A stretch of DNA of 64,000 bases from NCBI RefSeq assembly GCF_963678635.1, contig NC_087068.1:33365436-33429435 (forward strand), read 5' to 3'. Source of the DNA: Symsagittifera roscoffensis (taxonomy: Eukaryota; Xenacoelomorpha; Acoela; Convolutidae). A model generated the notes under the pieces. It did no database searches. It had not been told where the DNA came from and saw only the letters and a program-made list of their open reading frames with translations. Position 1 is the stretch's first letter; each line of letters opens with the position of its first letter. The position numbers and the translations under genes are program-made. Shown here piece by piece: positions 24,651-36,221 of this stretch.

Positions 24651-26100
24651 TCTGACTTTTTATATCTTCTTCTCCTTAGTTACTTCTAAAACTTCTAAAT
24701 TCTTCTAATTTTTCTCTTTCTTGTTTTCCGGCTCTTTGTCCTTGCTCCATCTCCTCCTCTTGCGACATTGACTCCGCACTTTCAGTTTCAGTATCTTGCA
24801 ACACCTCGGTGACCAATCTGATGCTATTGGAGGCCCCCTTCAACACCTCTGCTCTTCTACTCTTTGTTTACAACAAGTTAGAGGGTCTACACTAGTCTCC
24901 CTATTCCTGTAGAAGCTGTTGTGGATGCACAACGTCAAGTTTCTCTCCAGTTCTTCCTTCGAACTTTCTTCTCTTTCTCTCCCGTCACAATCACTTGTTC
25001 TGGACGTTCTTTCCACTGCGGTAGTCACTGCATTCCGATGCGTTACGATAGCTCGCTTGAAAGCTCCCGACCCAAAGTCCTGCTGATAGGCACTGTACAC
25101 TCTGCTTTGCTTCGACATATCATGTTGACTCTATACCATGGTATCAGTCATCTTCTGGGTATCGGCTTTTGCACATCGGAGCCAACGTCGATCCTACTCG
25201 ATATCGAGCTCCAGATGGTCTGCGATAAGTTTCACTGTGCCGGATGTTCATTTCCGTCTCGATCGCTTCCCTTCACTTTCCTATGTGCTTTTGCTCAGTC
25301 TGTAAAACTCCTGGAAACACTTCTACTTTGATAGCCGTGACCATCTCATGCTTTTGTTTAAGATTCAATAGTGACTCTAAAAAACCAAACATGCTGTAGA
25401 ATCCTAGTGCAGTCCATAGATTCACCTCGGTTCCCCATGCCAATCTGCAATCAGTTCCGCTTCCATTTTCGCCTTCCTCACAATGTTCCCAAACAATATC
25501 GTCAATTGCTTGTGTTGTTTCCCCAGGGTCTTTACGCTGACATCCACAGACATCAACAGATGTGAACTTCCAGTCCACAGACTTCTGCCAGACAGATACC
25601 AGGTTTGACCCAATCCTCTGGTCCCCAGCCAGGCAACTCTACTTTGTCTTCTCCGTTGCTCTTAGAGGATGTCGTCATCAGATTATGGATGTTGTTCAGG
25701 TCACGCAAGTTACAGTCTGCACTTAATTCCCTCTGAATGTCAAGTGTCGCCCGTAGTATCGAATCAGCATTGGGACTAGGACACCATGATGGTTTCATCA
25801 GTTCCCATACCACTATTAAGCTCGTTCTCAGCCATTCGTCTGAGAATTACAACCCAAACTCCACTCGGTTATCAGATTTTGGCACTGAAGGTGCAGCCAT
25901 CTTTTTCTCAAAGACTAGTCCCAGCCTGGTCTGCTGATTAGAAGCGCTTCTTATTGTTGCAATTCTTGACTTCCGGAATCTTAGCAACACTGCTTGCTCG
26001 TAATCAAAGGAGCAATCGCGTATGTCTTCATTTAGGACAGGGATGTACGCTATCCCAATGATTCCGGATACGTAACAGTATGATTTCTTCCCGATTGGTC
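24651..26100 (-). pseudogene. ORF2 segment G (C-terminus), left giant element
   Basis: - strand pieces at 25813-25553, 25578-25273 and 25118-24840 plus the tail to about 24651. Visible features are a Cys/His-containing region (VCGLEVHIC and further Cys), KQKHEMVTAIKVEVFPGVL, a Cys-rich stretch with DPLTCCKQRVEEQRC, and an acidic SMSQEEEMEQ end. Compared with copy B, about 320 bases are deleted at about 26130, removing the VPALNTC and GALPKSS part. Function unrecognised. Confidence 0.7.
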
Positions 26101-27190
26101 CACAGTATTCACTGGATTTCGGCTTATCAGATCTCTCACACTCGTCATTAGGAACACCTTTTCTCCCTTCGATCTTTTTCTTTCTTCCGAATCATATTCC
26201 CCGCGAGTCAGTCCAATCATACACCAAGCGAACCTCAGTTGTAGCTCTATTCTCACGTAAGTTATTGCTATCAGAGCGTGTATTTTCGGCGTGGTTCTCA
26301 TTTCTTCTTCAAAGTATCGTAACACTACCGCTCTCCATAGAAGGCTCACCAACTGCTCGATCGTTTCTGCGTGCATTTCAGACAATACCAGAGTCACGTA
26401 TGCCTTCTGCTTCAGGGTGGTGCCTTGCATCATCGTCTCAAAATAACCTTCAATGGCACTATTGTCTTCCAGGGCCATTAGGTGTCTTCTGGCCGAAATT
26501 CTGTACTCTAACATCTCCATGTATCCACCGGCGGGTTCATCAATCGATACAGTTTCCGACACTATCAGTCGGTTATATTCCACTGGGACGCTTCCCTTTC
26601 CGTGATTCATGGGAGACGGTTTAAAGTCTTTAATGGTAATCTCTCCACACTGGCTGAGTATCTCCATTTCTAACGTCGCTCCAGTCAGAGTGCGGTCACT
26701 CCTCTTGGTTTTGTAACCGGTTGATTTTATTCCTGCCATGAGAATGGATGGCACCATCGCTACATAAGTCAATATCCTGTCTGTGCCTGGTAATCGATTA
26801 TCACCCTGTCCCAAGTCCATAGCCTCTTCGACGCATTTTCTTTTCGCTGAGTTGACAGCTTTCATCGAGATTTCGGAATCCACTTTTTTTCTTTCCCGCT
26901 TTACTCAATGTCACCTTGCTGCCCAGTTTTATTGTCATCTCATTAATTTTGTCAATCACCAATTTTGATCGCATCGTTCCCTTCCGGGTTCTTGACATAT
27001 ATACCACTTCTCCATTGCCTTCTTGCGGCGTCATCTTGATAGGAGAGTTTGCCTCACTTTCGTCAGTGGCTGAGTCGATCAACAACTCGCTCAATCTCCC
27101 TTCATACTCGTCGAGTTTGTCGAGGACTTCCCGCATTAGTGGTCTAGTTTCAAAATAGACTGGGTTCCGTAGCACTGAACTACTGTCCAA
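26101..27190 (-). pseudogene. ORF2 segment F, left giant element
   Basis: A 277-codon frame (26883-26050) preceded by 27190-26801. It aligns along its length with 62736-63611 on the + strand (shared DSATDESEANSPIKMTP, SDRTLTGATLEMEILSQCGE and DEPAGGYMEMLEYR). Mixed alpha/beta composition, no signal peptide or membrane helix, no recognised domain. A frameshift near 26885 separates the pieces. Confidence 0.75.
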
Positions 27191-28193
27191 ACCTCTTTCA
27201 TGAAGGCCACTCTATCCATTCTACATCCCGTCCTATTTTCATGGTCTCTAAGATGCACCTCCCACTCTTCTTCGGGCAACGGTCCCAAGAGAGGTACTCT
27301 GGCAGCGCCTTCTATTCTTCTTCTCCTTGGTGATTCCATCAAGAGTTTCTGTTCGGTATTGTTAGAATTGCTCGGAGAGCCGCTCTCCAGCAAGTTCCGG
27401 TGTGTCCCATAAAGGCCGGCGGGGGTTGCAGCGTGGAAATACCCTCGTCTGCTGGCTCAGTCTTCGCTTCCAACGCGTCCGCGCTGTTTTCAAAATCACT
27501 GAGGAAATTGAAGTCTAGGCTGGATATTCCTCCTGTCGAAGCCTTATCGTCTTCTTTCTCAGCTTGATCGGAACCCTGTTGCATAGGTTCTTCCGATCGA
27601 CGGCTTCCTCCCTGCCCATCGGCTCGTTCTGGGTTCTTTCCTGAATCTGAGGGCCCTAGCTTTTTACTTCTGGCCCGATCCGGAATTTTCGGTACAATTA
27701 GCCTGCCAGCTGACTGATCTTCCTCCTCTCCATGAATTACTTTGATCTCTTCATAGCCGAAGGGTACTAGGATGGTTCTAGTCCGTAGCGTTCCTCCCAC
27801 CGTTAACTCCGGTTTCACACTCGTTAAGATCAGGGAGGCTTCTGGTAATTCAGCCTTGCCTCTCATCATCAAAGGCGCTAGATCCAGATTCGCCCATTCC
27901 TCGTCAAACCTCCCAGAAATCGGAGTCGCTGCATTGCTCATTAGTCTTCTCGTTGCTTCATCCGTGAAAGCAAACTGCGTATACTGCAGCACTGCGGCAT
28001 TTCTGCCCACAAAACACGGGTTCATCGTTTCCGAGAATTTCGCCATCCTCCTTTCATTAGTCTCAAAAGCTCTCAAACTAGGAGTTTGCGCTGCGGAGGT
28101 TGCTCCGAGCAACATCCTTCTTATCAGAGGGAGTTCAGGGATTTCTTCCGGCAGTTTCTTATAATCACCCCAACCTTTCGTCTCTTCCCTCAC
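27136..28193 (-). pseudogene. ORF2 segment E, left giant element
   Basis: 284-codon frame 28193-27339 plus 27393-27136. It aligns with 61660-62685. The first half is globular (ELPLIRRMLLGATSAAQTP onward); the second half is low-complexity and acidic (STGGISSLDFNFLSDFENS) with an Arg cluster (SPRRRRIEGAARVPLLGPL). This copy is continuous with segment D in frame (WGDYKKLPEE), where the right copy has a TAA stop. Confidence 0.75.
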
Positions 28194-29060
28194 CTTATGG
28201 TATGCTGCAGTCAGTCGAGGAATACTTGTGACCTCGCCGTTTGTTTTGTCGTATTATCTTAGATTCCGGAGTTTAGGGAATACTTCAATGTGTCCTCTGT
28301 CCACTTCTCCCATACGATCGTCATCCCTGGCTCCGATGTCTTTGCAAACAATAGGTCTTCGCTCATGAGCTCTCGTAATACATGCTGCTCACACTAATTC
28401 AGTGCACTTCCTTCTTCTGCTGATATGAGGTTCAGGTGCAGCACCGACCTCCTGTATGCTTCCACCTTAACATCAGGAAACGCAATTATGACTGCGGGTC
28501 CATATATGACCGTCACGAACTCCGTGGCTCCTCTGATCAATGCTAAGGGATCGGCCCTCATAGCTAACCTCAGATCAGTTAGTATGACCGCCAGCATGAC
28601 GTCGCACGTCTTCCTCCCTCTGAATCGTTTCATCCTCTCCTGTTCCAAAGCGATTCTGTTTCAGGAGGTACTGGATAGGATTATGTCGCAAATCTCTTAT
28701 CTTATTCCAGGAATCCGTGGATCGCTTCACATCGAGTTTCCTGACGTTCTCCCTCATCTGCTCCGTGTACCGTGTCAAATTCATCAATCCTCCCAAGTTT
28801 CCGTGCGTTATCGCGATCAACGTTAAAAGTCCATCTAATCGCAAATTCCGTACTCCTTCGGTGAGCAGTATCGCCTGTCCTTTCACAAAGTTCTCTGCGC
28901 CAAACGTCACGAACAGGGCTAGTAATTCAACGATAGATACTTCTACGACTGCTTGGAGGAATTCCTTTATCAGGTATCGAAGAAGCGAGGGGTAAATTTT
29001 CGCCAAGAAGGAAGCTTCCAGGGTATTTTGGCAAACTCTGTTCACGAACTCTGCTGATTA
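28194..29060 (-). pseudogene. ORF2 segment D, left giant element
   Basis: Pieces 29045-28575 and 28648-28394. Aligns with 60631-61659: LIKEFLQAVVEVSIVELLAL, then LDGLLTLIAITHGNLGGLM. Hydrophobic, probably all-helical; not recognised. It is preceded in frame by a single TAA after AENAEE (29058), so it was fused to segment C. Confidence 0.75.
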
Positions 29061-29990
29061 TTCTTCAGCATTTTCGGCCAGGCTTACCTCTTTCACTAAG
29101 TAGGCATGGATTTTCCTAATCATCACTGGGCCTCGCTCGAAAGCATCCGCGCCCAATTCTGCTATCCGTGGGGTCAAGTGCAGCTACTTGTTAGCCTCTG
29201 GTTTCGTTCTCAAAACCATCGGTTCCAAGTGAGCTCTGGTCTCCTTGGAGTTCTTCCTCCTCTTTTATTTCCATTCTCCGGAACCATAAATCGTTTGACA
29301 TCGCTACGATTACTCGATGGTCATCGTCAATTCCTGGCTTCAGTTTGAGATGTCGACTGAAGTTGGATAATTCCTACCCCAGCACTTCGTCTAACATCAA
29401 CATGTGTAGTGAATGGTTCTTAAATCCTCGCATCGCATTCGAGATGTCAGACCACACCGCAGGTAATTCAGCCCTGAGTGGCCTCAGATTCTCCATCTCT
29501 ATCCCGTAGTTTGGGGCAGATATGATCACATCATATTTTCCTTCCGAGAGCAAAGCCACCATCGCATATACGAACCTCAGTCATCCGCATACACGGCCAG
29601 CAAATACGATTGTGATTGGGTGCATTTCTGTCTGTCGCTGTACCCCGATTGCCATCAACACAGTCTGCATTAGGTCCAGGTCGACCGCTGCCAACATTAT
29701 AACATCAGGCCGAAACAGAGACTTGGAGGTATATACGACGTCTGAGCTCGCGACTATCATAATCTTTGCCTTCCTCATTTCTGCTTTGTCATACGCAGCA
29801 AAGATGGTCTCATCTTTCTTGATCGCCTTCAATCCACCGTATCTCTGAACATCCTTATCTTGATTCACTTGTTTCGGATAGGTTCTTTTTTTTACGTGAC
29901 CTGGGGGTGTTTTTACCTGCCTGAACATCTTCACATGTTGTCCGATTGGTGCCCTTGTCGTCAAGAATCTTCCGGGTCTTTCTTCTCAAT
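29061..29990 (-). pseudogene. ORF2 segment C (GxND domain), left giant element, internally deleted
   Basis: 29964-29581 (RAPIGQHVKMFRQV to PITIVFAG) and 29562-29374 (EGKYDVIISAPN to LHMLMLDEVLG). Compared with 59412-60653, about 240 bases are missing exactly after IVFAG, removing the IND of the GxND motif and the following 80 residues. The copy cannot encode a working version of this domain. Confidence 0.75.
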
Positions 29991-30560
29991 TTCCCTCATC
30001 GTGAGTCAGCTTCACATCTTGCAACGGTCTTGCATTCACTAGACCCATTGTATTGTTTGAGGGCAGTCCCTCTAAATCGGCAATACTCAAGGCAGTTGTA
30101 AAGCTGAAGTTTATGCCAGCGGCTATCAACCAGTCCACGCCTGTTACTGAGTACTGTCGGTTGACAGACAATCTCGCTCCATTCAACATCCTTATGGCAT
30201 CTGCTGCAAAGCTCACCGTCTGAAGGTTCAGTTTCATCAAATCCTCTTTGTACATATGCCAGGGAGAAAGTGTGGGTCTCGACCACATCAAAGAGCTCCT
30301 GTCTGGGCATCGCTCCGTCAAATTCTGGAGCACTCTCACCAAGCTGTCCCCCAGTATCAGATGTGATGTCCCAAGTGGCGTTTGCTGCAGGTTTACTGCG
30401 GGGCTCCAAGTCGATCGATTGAAGCAGGCCCTCGAATCCGTGTCTGGATTTCCTGTGAAGCTATACTTCAACTGGTTGTTCTCCTGCACGTCAATCACTC
30501 GGGACACTTTCTTCACCGGTTTTTCCCGTATGTTTCTGTCTGGGACCTTAGAGCTCTTTG
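29986..30560 (-). pseudogene. ORF2 segment B (SGNH domain), left giant element, catalytic core deleted
   Basis: Frame 30516-29986 keeps TSHLILGDSLVRVLQNL (the GDS block) and then jumps to RSSLMWSRPTLSPWHMYKED. About 870 bases present at 58400-59200 are absent, taking out the GxNN and DxxH blocks. In return it shows that segments B and C were one frame (ALSIADLEGLPSNN is continuous here but shifted in the right copy). Confidence 0.8.
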
Positions 30561-30596
30561 TCGGTTACGTTGTATCACTAACTCCCGTTCTGGTCA

Positions 30597-31583
30597 TCAT
30601 CTCTTGGCCTGGGAGAGTTGTACGCTGCCCGCATCATCGATTGTTCCATAGGTAGCAGTCACCCCGGAACCTGGCGAATTCCTATTAGCGAACAATCGTC
30701 CAGCTGTTTCTATCATTTTTCTCACCGTTTGCTCCACGACTGGGTCACCTAAGGTGTCACTTGGGTCCGGGATTGTCAGTCGACCAGTTGTAGCTGGGAG
30801 TCGCGTCTCCGTCGTTTGACTCAACTCTCGAGGCGTCAAAAGTTCCATCGGGGACTGCCCACGAGGAATATTCCTTGTAGGTATCACTTTTTCCACGGCT
30901 GTCGTCAACGCCAGCCGCTCCCATCGCTCTTTGTACTCTCGCCTCAAGTGCTCTATTTCCTCACCCTGTTTCTTGTTGCAATCCTCAATCAGTCTCTTCC
31001 ACATGCCTTTATCTTCTTCTGCCCTGAGCATGGTCTTGGTCATTTCGTCCAGCTCGCTTCTGGTCTTCTCCAGTTCTTCTATCGTCCCGTTAAGATCTTG
31101 CATGGTTTCGTTCGTCTGGACCTCCTCCTCTGCTCTCGCCCTCTTTGGTGGCACAGCTTCTCTCAGTTGTGAACTAGGCGAGGCAGCCTCGCTGTTCATT
31201 TCCTGATGCATCTTCCTCAGTCCAGGACTAGGCTTGGTGGTCAAAGGCATCTCACCCGGTTGATAGGTCCTCGAACTTCCCAATCCAAGCTCGTTCGCCA
31301 AGTCACTACCTGAGAGAGCCCCGTTTCTCCACCTCATTACCCTCAAGTTCGGGCGGTCTAGTACTCCTCTTTCTCCATATGCTGCCATCAATAAGACTTC
31401 CATGGGGCGGTCCCCACGGTTATCATGACCCAAGATGTTTATTAAGGAGGCCAGCAACATGAATACCTCTGGGTCCTTCAGAGCGAAGTCTCGATCCATC
31501 AGCCGACGATAGATCGCATCTACCATCGGTCCCACATATGCCTCTGCCAGGTCCATCAATTCGTTCAAGTTGAAGTTGTCCAT
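30597..31583 (-). pseudogene. ORF2 segment A (N-terminal coiled coil), left giant element
   Basis: 328 codons starting at an ATG (MDNFNLNELMDLAEAYVGPM). It aligns with 57148-58083 over its full length. The N-terminal 100 residues look compact and helical; residues about 150-230 form a coiled coil (ELEKTRSELDEMTKTMLRAEE onward). It reads through the position where the right copy has a stop (TATYGTIDD). The start is supported by identical placement in both copies. Function unknown. Confidence 0.8.
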
Positions 31584-32429
31584 GTTCTTGCAGATTTGAT
31601 TCTATTATCGGTTCGATGAATTGAAATCAAGTGAATGATTAAATGATCAATCAGGATCTAGAAAAAAAAAGTCACGATTATCACATTTGCCAGCTTTACA
31701 CTAATTTTATTTTAAAATTTATTTAAAACAGTTAGATTAAAAGATTTTGATACTAAAATTTATTAAAATCAATCCATTTTTAAAATTTTGGAATTCGACC
31801 TAAGAATGGACAGTCCAAACTTCGGATCTATTCCTAAGATCGTCATTCGGTTGTTCATGGTCACTAACTCCTTCTAACCCAGGGTCTTAATAACATAAAA
31901 CATAACATAACATAACACACATATCACATAAAACACACATTTTAGTATGTCGCCTTCCTGCATGCCACCTAAACTCAGCCTACACTTAAGTAATATTTCT
32001 TATGTAAGTATACTTGTATATTAGTATCAGAGAAGATTACGTGTATAACTGCATACAGCTCCCGTGGATGCAGTCGTCCTCTGTTCGGATCGTACACTCC
32101 TTCACTTCCCTTTTCACAAGAATAGGTTTTCCGGGTCCACGTGCCGCTTCTCCGTCGCCCTCGTCACCAAGAAGCATAAGTACTTTCCCTGCTTCCAAAG
32201 GAATTCTATGTTTTTATGTTCCCTCTTTCCCCTATGTTAATCTGCTGCTAACGCTGTCTTAAAGCTCATGTCTGCTGTGATCGCTTTCGCACATGTTCTA
32301 TTTGTGAGTATGAAATCGCTATCTGTCTTTATTATGCTATTTGAGTATTCATTTGGTAAGTTAAAATATGACTCAACTACCCTCCTTTTGTCCGGTTTCT
32401 TAGGGTCCTCGTCCGTTTCTGCTTCTAAA
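31584..32429 (-). other. Gap between pol and ORF2, left giant element
   Basis: Non-coding on the - strand. It contains a TTATG-type microsatellite (31893-31920, AACATAACATAAC), a segment conserved with 56860-56960 (GGACTGTCCAA and flanks) and the splice-acceptor-like site at 31658-31672. The first 370 bases (32429-32060) follow the pol stop and are absent from the right copy. Confidence 0.6.
31658..31672 (-). promoter_or_regulatory. Candidate 3' splice site before ORF2, left copy
   Basis: On the - strand a run of nine T is followed by CTAG, ending 75 bases before the ORF2 ATG at 31583. The same arrangement is present in the right copy. It resembles a canonical acceptor (polypyrimidine tract plus YAG). 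The donor is unknown. Confidence 0.45.
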
Positions 32430-33206
32430 TCACCTGTCTCTCTTGCTATTCTTAATTTTTTTAAATAAATTTTCAGTGTGGGTAAGGCCTACCCCCATTC
32501 CCCGGACAAAAATATCCATCGACGTCCCCGTCGATCGCATACCGGATATCAAATCGAAGTTGGAAGCCGGAATGAGTAATTCCCCTTCCTGTGCAGCCCA
32601 GGAAGGATCATCCTTTTCGGTTTTTATGTATTTCATGCTTTCACGATCTATTTCTTGAATCGTGACGCTGGTCTCCTTCGGGTCTGACGTCATTTCGTTC
32701 AGCCATTCTAAGACACGCAGGTTCGTCAAGTCTTGTTCATATGACTGCTGATGCTCGTCGTCGAATTCTACCTCGGGTTTCGACCGGTCGTCGACACACT
32801 CATCGTCGTGATCATCGACTATGTCAATGTCTTGTGACACAGTTATTTCTTCTAGCCCCACTACTTCTTCCACTTTCTTCTTCAGATCTATCCTGTCCAG
32901 TACGAAGTCATCACCGTAAGGATTATATTTCTTTTTGGATCTTGTCCTGCCATTCTGTCGAGTCTGTATCGTAAACGGAAGATTTGGTTCCAAGTTCTTG
33001 GGGACCTCCATTTGTTCGGGGTCTTAACAGTCCTCCTCCGCGTAGGGTAAGGTTTCTTCATCTGCTTCAATCACCTCGTTGGGGTCCAGGTCCAGTGGTG
33101 GACTTGTTCTTTCCTCTACGACCGCATTTCCATCGTTCTTTTCCCTGGTACCCTTCTCGTTGAACTCACAAGCAGGGTCCATTATCAGATGATCCCCCTC
33201 TGCCAT
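32430..33206 (-). pseudogene. Integrase C-terminal acidic extension, left giant element
   Basis: Frames 33206-33024 and 33011-32430. Asp/Glu-rich, with YNPYGDDFVLDRIDLKK and a DIDIVDDHDDE patch, then 75 further residues (from KETSVTIQEIDRES to a Lys/Arg end, KKIKNSKRDR) that the right copy lacks through deletion. It is therefore the better guide to the original pol terminus. Role unknown; long acidic integrase tails can contact chromatin proteins, but nothing here shows that. Confidence 0.7.
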
Positions 33207-34607
33207 GTCTGCAAGTATACACCAGTCTTCTGTCGTTGGGTTGTGTGGCTCAATGTTCTCGTAAGGAGCGGCTCAGCCAGTACTCAGTCTTTAAAGGCGT
33301 CCATCCTGGGGCACTTCCGTAATCATGAAGGGTCCCCTCCACTTTTTAGGAGCTTTTTCGTTCCTTTCGGTGGTATAACGTTCTGAAATACCCATACATA
33401 GTCTCCTACCGAGTAAGCTTTTGCACCAGCTGCTTTCCTATGAAATTTTTTCCTCTGCCTTGCCTGTGCCTGCTGAGTGTTCCGTCTACACAAGTCGTTT
33501 AACTCTTGTTGACGTCTAATCACATCCCTTACATAGACCTGTGGAGACGTTTTCTTTCTCTCATACTCTGGGTAGAAGAGAGTCAAGAGCAAAGACTTCT
33601 CGTGTCCGGTTAGCATCATGTGTGGACTAACTCCGGTGGTGGAGTGTTGCGTGCTGTTTAAAACTCCCATCACCTGTGGAAGATATGTGTCCCAATTGGT
33701 CATGTACCTGGAACATTATACCCTCAGCATCGACACTAACGTTAGATTTTGCCTTTCCACTAAGCCATTCGACGTTGGTATGTCGTGGAGTGAGCTTGAG
33801 CCACCTGTGAACGTCTCATGAGCTCTTTCGTAAGCTCTTCACGAAAGCTGTTCCGTTATTCGATTGAAATGTCATCGGACAACCATGTCTCGCTATCCAC
33901 GTATTGATTAGGTGATCGCACGTATCTTCTGCTGAGGCATTTATGCAGGGCACGGCCTCTGCAAACTTCGTGAAGTGATCTATCATGACCAAGACTTGAT
34001 TGTAATCACTGTCTGTCATGCATATCTTTTGGTGGTCAATCTGCCACACCTCGTTAAATTCAGATGACTCGATCGATTGCAAGGGAAATCGCAATTTCCT
34101 TGGACTCTTGACCTGTTGGCATGACAGATATGCTGTTACCCACTTCTTGTATGCCTTCTTCATTCCAGGCCACTCAAAGCGTTTCAGGGTCCTCTGGTAT
34201 ACTTTGTCGATTCCCTGATGGCCCATCTGATCATGCGACCTCAGTAAAAGTTCTGTCTGATATAGTTGCGGCAACACTGTCGCGTTATACTTGTACTGGA
34301 CTTTGTCTTCTTCTCTTCTCTTGCAAGCCACGATCCCGTCCTTGTTCAGATATAACCTTCCCTCTTTCTGCATAAGGTACTGTCTCAGAATACGGTAACT
34401 GTCTTCCTCCAGGCCACCTTTGCCCGGAGCACCATTTTCGATCCACCTTTTCAGGTTGCTTGTCATGCGGTCACTCCTCTGCGCTCTTAGTAGGTCCGAG
34501 AGTCTGTACCTCGCCTTCAAGTACGTCTCCATAACCCTCATCTGACTATTTAGCTCATTGGGCTGATGCGTGTCTTCTTCCATCTTAACGCACCAAATCT
34601 TCGCCAA
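33207..34607 (-). pseudogene. Integrase, left giant element
   Basis: Frame 34607-33816 carries the HHCC region (RSHDQMGHQ, LSCQQ) and the first catalytic Asp (QIDHQKICMTDS). The second catalytic Asp is changed to Asn (QSNNGTAF, codon at 33858-33860). Frame 33703-33323 holds the remainder (NSTQHSTTGVSPHMMLTGHE). A small deletion near 33775 shifts the frame before the catalytic Glu. It would be inactive. Confidence 0.85.
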
Positions 34608-35640
34608 TGATGTATTTCTTGTTTGAACGGCTGAAGATCAGTCCTGACTACCTCATTTTGTGGCAACAAGCTTATCAAACCTTTCGATACCGCTATTGTT
34701 TCCAGATCATCTGCTGCGTTTTCAAAGACTCTTTCACCTGGTTTGAGGTAGCGATCACTGTCAGGGTCTTGATATACCTCCCTATCCAGATCCCTTGCTC
34801 GAGTCTCCACTAGTAATGTGTGGATCGCTAGCTCTGACAGTTCCGATCTCAAGCTCCAGTTCCTGTCTGAGTAGGTGTCAATTCCTGAATCCCGGGAATT
34901 GTCATCAATTGAAGAGTCTGCGATGGAGCACGTTCCCTCCACAGGATCAGTTCTCTGCGTTCTGTTCATCCATCTGAATTCCCTGGACAAAATTTTATCC
35001 TCCAGGTCCTGTTCCTCATCTGGAAATTTTTCTTCTACATCAGACTCCCCGGACAAACTTTCTTGCCCCGGGTGTTGATCCTGAACTCGCCCTCTCTTTT
35101 CACCGTCGGTCTCCCCGGACAATTTTCCTTGCTCCAGGTTTCGATCAACTTCCTCATCTTCCTTCTGCTGGTCTTCAAAGGTAACGGTTTTCTTTTGTGT
35201 GTCGTTCCCCTGTTCTTTCCGTTTGTATGAGGTACCTGTTAAAACTTCTTAGTGTATTGAGGATACTGGTTGCTGAATTATTGTCCTACAATCCCTTTCA
35301 TTTTCTTTGTGTTGTCCTCTTGACGGCACGATCTTCACCTTCTCACTGACTGTCAGTGATGCCATGGCTGCTGTCCACTCGGGGTCATCTCTGGTCACTT
35401 CTCTTTCTAACAATCCACCCAGCATCCGAATCACTTGCGGTGTGACCTGCACCGTTTTATCCAATAATGAGAGGCTGTTTATATTCATGCGAGAGAGTTC
35501 TTGCTGGACCAGATTCGAGTGCAGCAACAGATCCAAGGGGAACGGGTCCTCCTTGGATAGGATCTTTATCTCGGCTGCTTTCTCTACAGGTAACTCATGG
35601 TGTCCTGGAATTGGATGTCCAGACTTGTCCAACCATCTCG
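34550..35640 (-). pseudogene. Pol linker between RNase H and integrase, left giant element
   Basis: Frames 35632-35249 (DKSGHPIPGHHELPVEKAAE) and 35122-34550. Acidic and Ser-rich, with repeated LSGE-type units around 34970-35120. In this copy the linker joins the integrase in frame (PNELNSQMRVMETYLKARYR), proving that the shift at 54790 in the right copy is secondary. Confidence 0.7.
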
Positions 35641-35718
35641 TTAAGGTAAGCGCTTTTCTTAAGTTTCTTTGTCCAGAAACGAGAATCCCTCCTTTAATTC
35701 TTCCTGATCGGCTAGCTT

Positions 35719-36221
35719 CTACTCCAATCTTTCATAGAACTGAGTTTTCTTTCTGAGGCTGTCAGTATTCTGGTGTTTGTCACGCAACCTGTGCTCGATT
35801 ATCATGTGGTAGCCATTTAATTTTACTATCCATCTACCAATATAACTCTGATCGATCGTGTATGTCTTCAACCAAGATAACGCTCTGTTGTCCACGCGTA
35901 ACTTGAAGGGAGCGCTCCCCAAGTATGCGCGGTACTTTTCGACGAATGTCACTCTTGCAAACATTTCTCCTTTCGTTGCACTATATTTCATCTCAGTGTC
36001 ACTTAACAACTTACTGCCATATGCAATGGGACGGAGAACTGTTCTTCCATTCCATTCCTGCTCCTGATGCAGTATTCCTGAGATGGCTACTACTGATGCG
36101 TCTGTGTCAAGAACGGTATGCCTAGCACTGGCGCTTCGCACAGTTCCCCCTTTATGTTCTCGAAGGTAGCTTGAGCTTCTTCGCTCCAATCGAACTTCTT
36201 CCCTTTGTTGCGCATCAGCTT
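35719..36221 (-). pseudogene. RNase H domain, left giant element
   Basis: Frame 36189-35719 contains VLDTDASVVAISG, KGEMFARVTFVEKYRAYLG, LRVDNRALSWLK and RDKHQNTDSLRKK, the usual Ty3-type RNase H acidic residues and His. A frameshift separates it from the reverse transcriptase. Confidence 0.8.

Larger units (their letters stand above)
22246..27550. repeat. Older 5.3-5.6 kb tandem duplication, unit A
   Basis: Counterpart of 16590-22245. Its upper end is continuous with the rest of the left giant element, so this unit is in the original context and unit B is the added copy. The junction at about 22245 lies between GTCGAAGACTTAG and CTTGCTCTTTCGTC. Confidence 0.8.

Noticed and set aside
26265-26624. 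119-codon + strand frame as a gene
   Set aside because: Antisense to the conserved ORF2 segment F (26883-26050).
32060-32660. The 600 bases present only in the left copy as an intron removed from the right copy
   Set aside because: The sequence after the left border starts GAGACC with no GT donor, and much of it is an open continuation of pol. A deletion with microhomology fits better.
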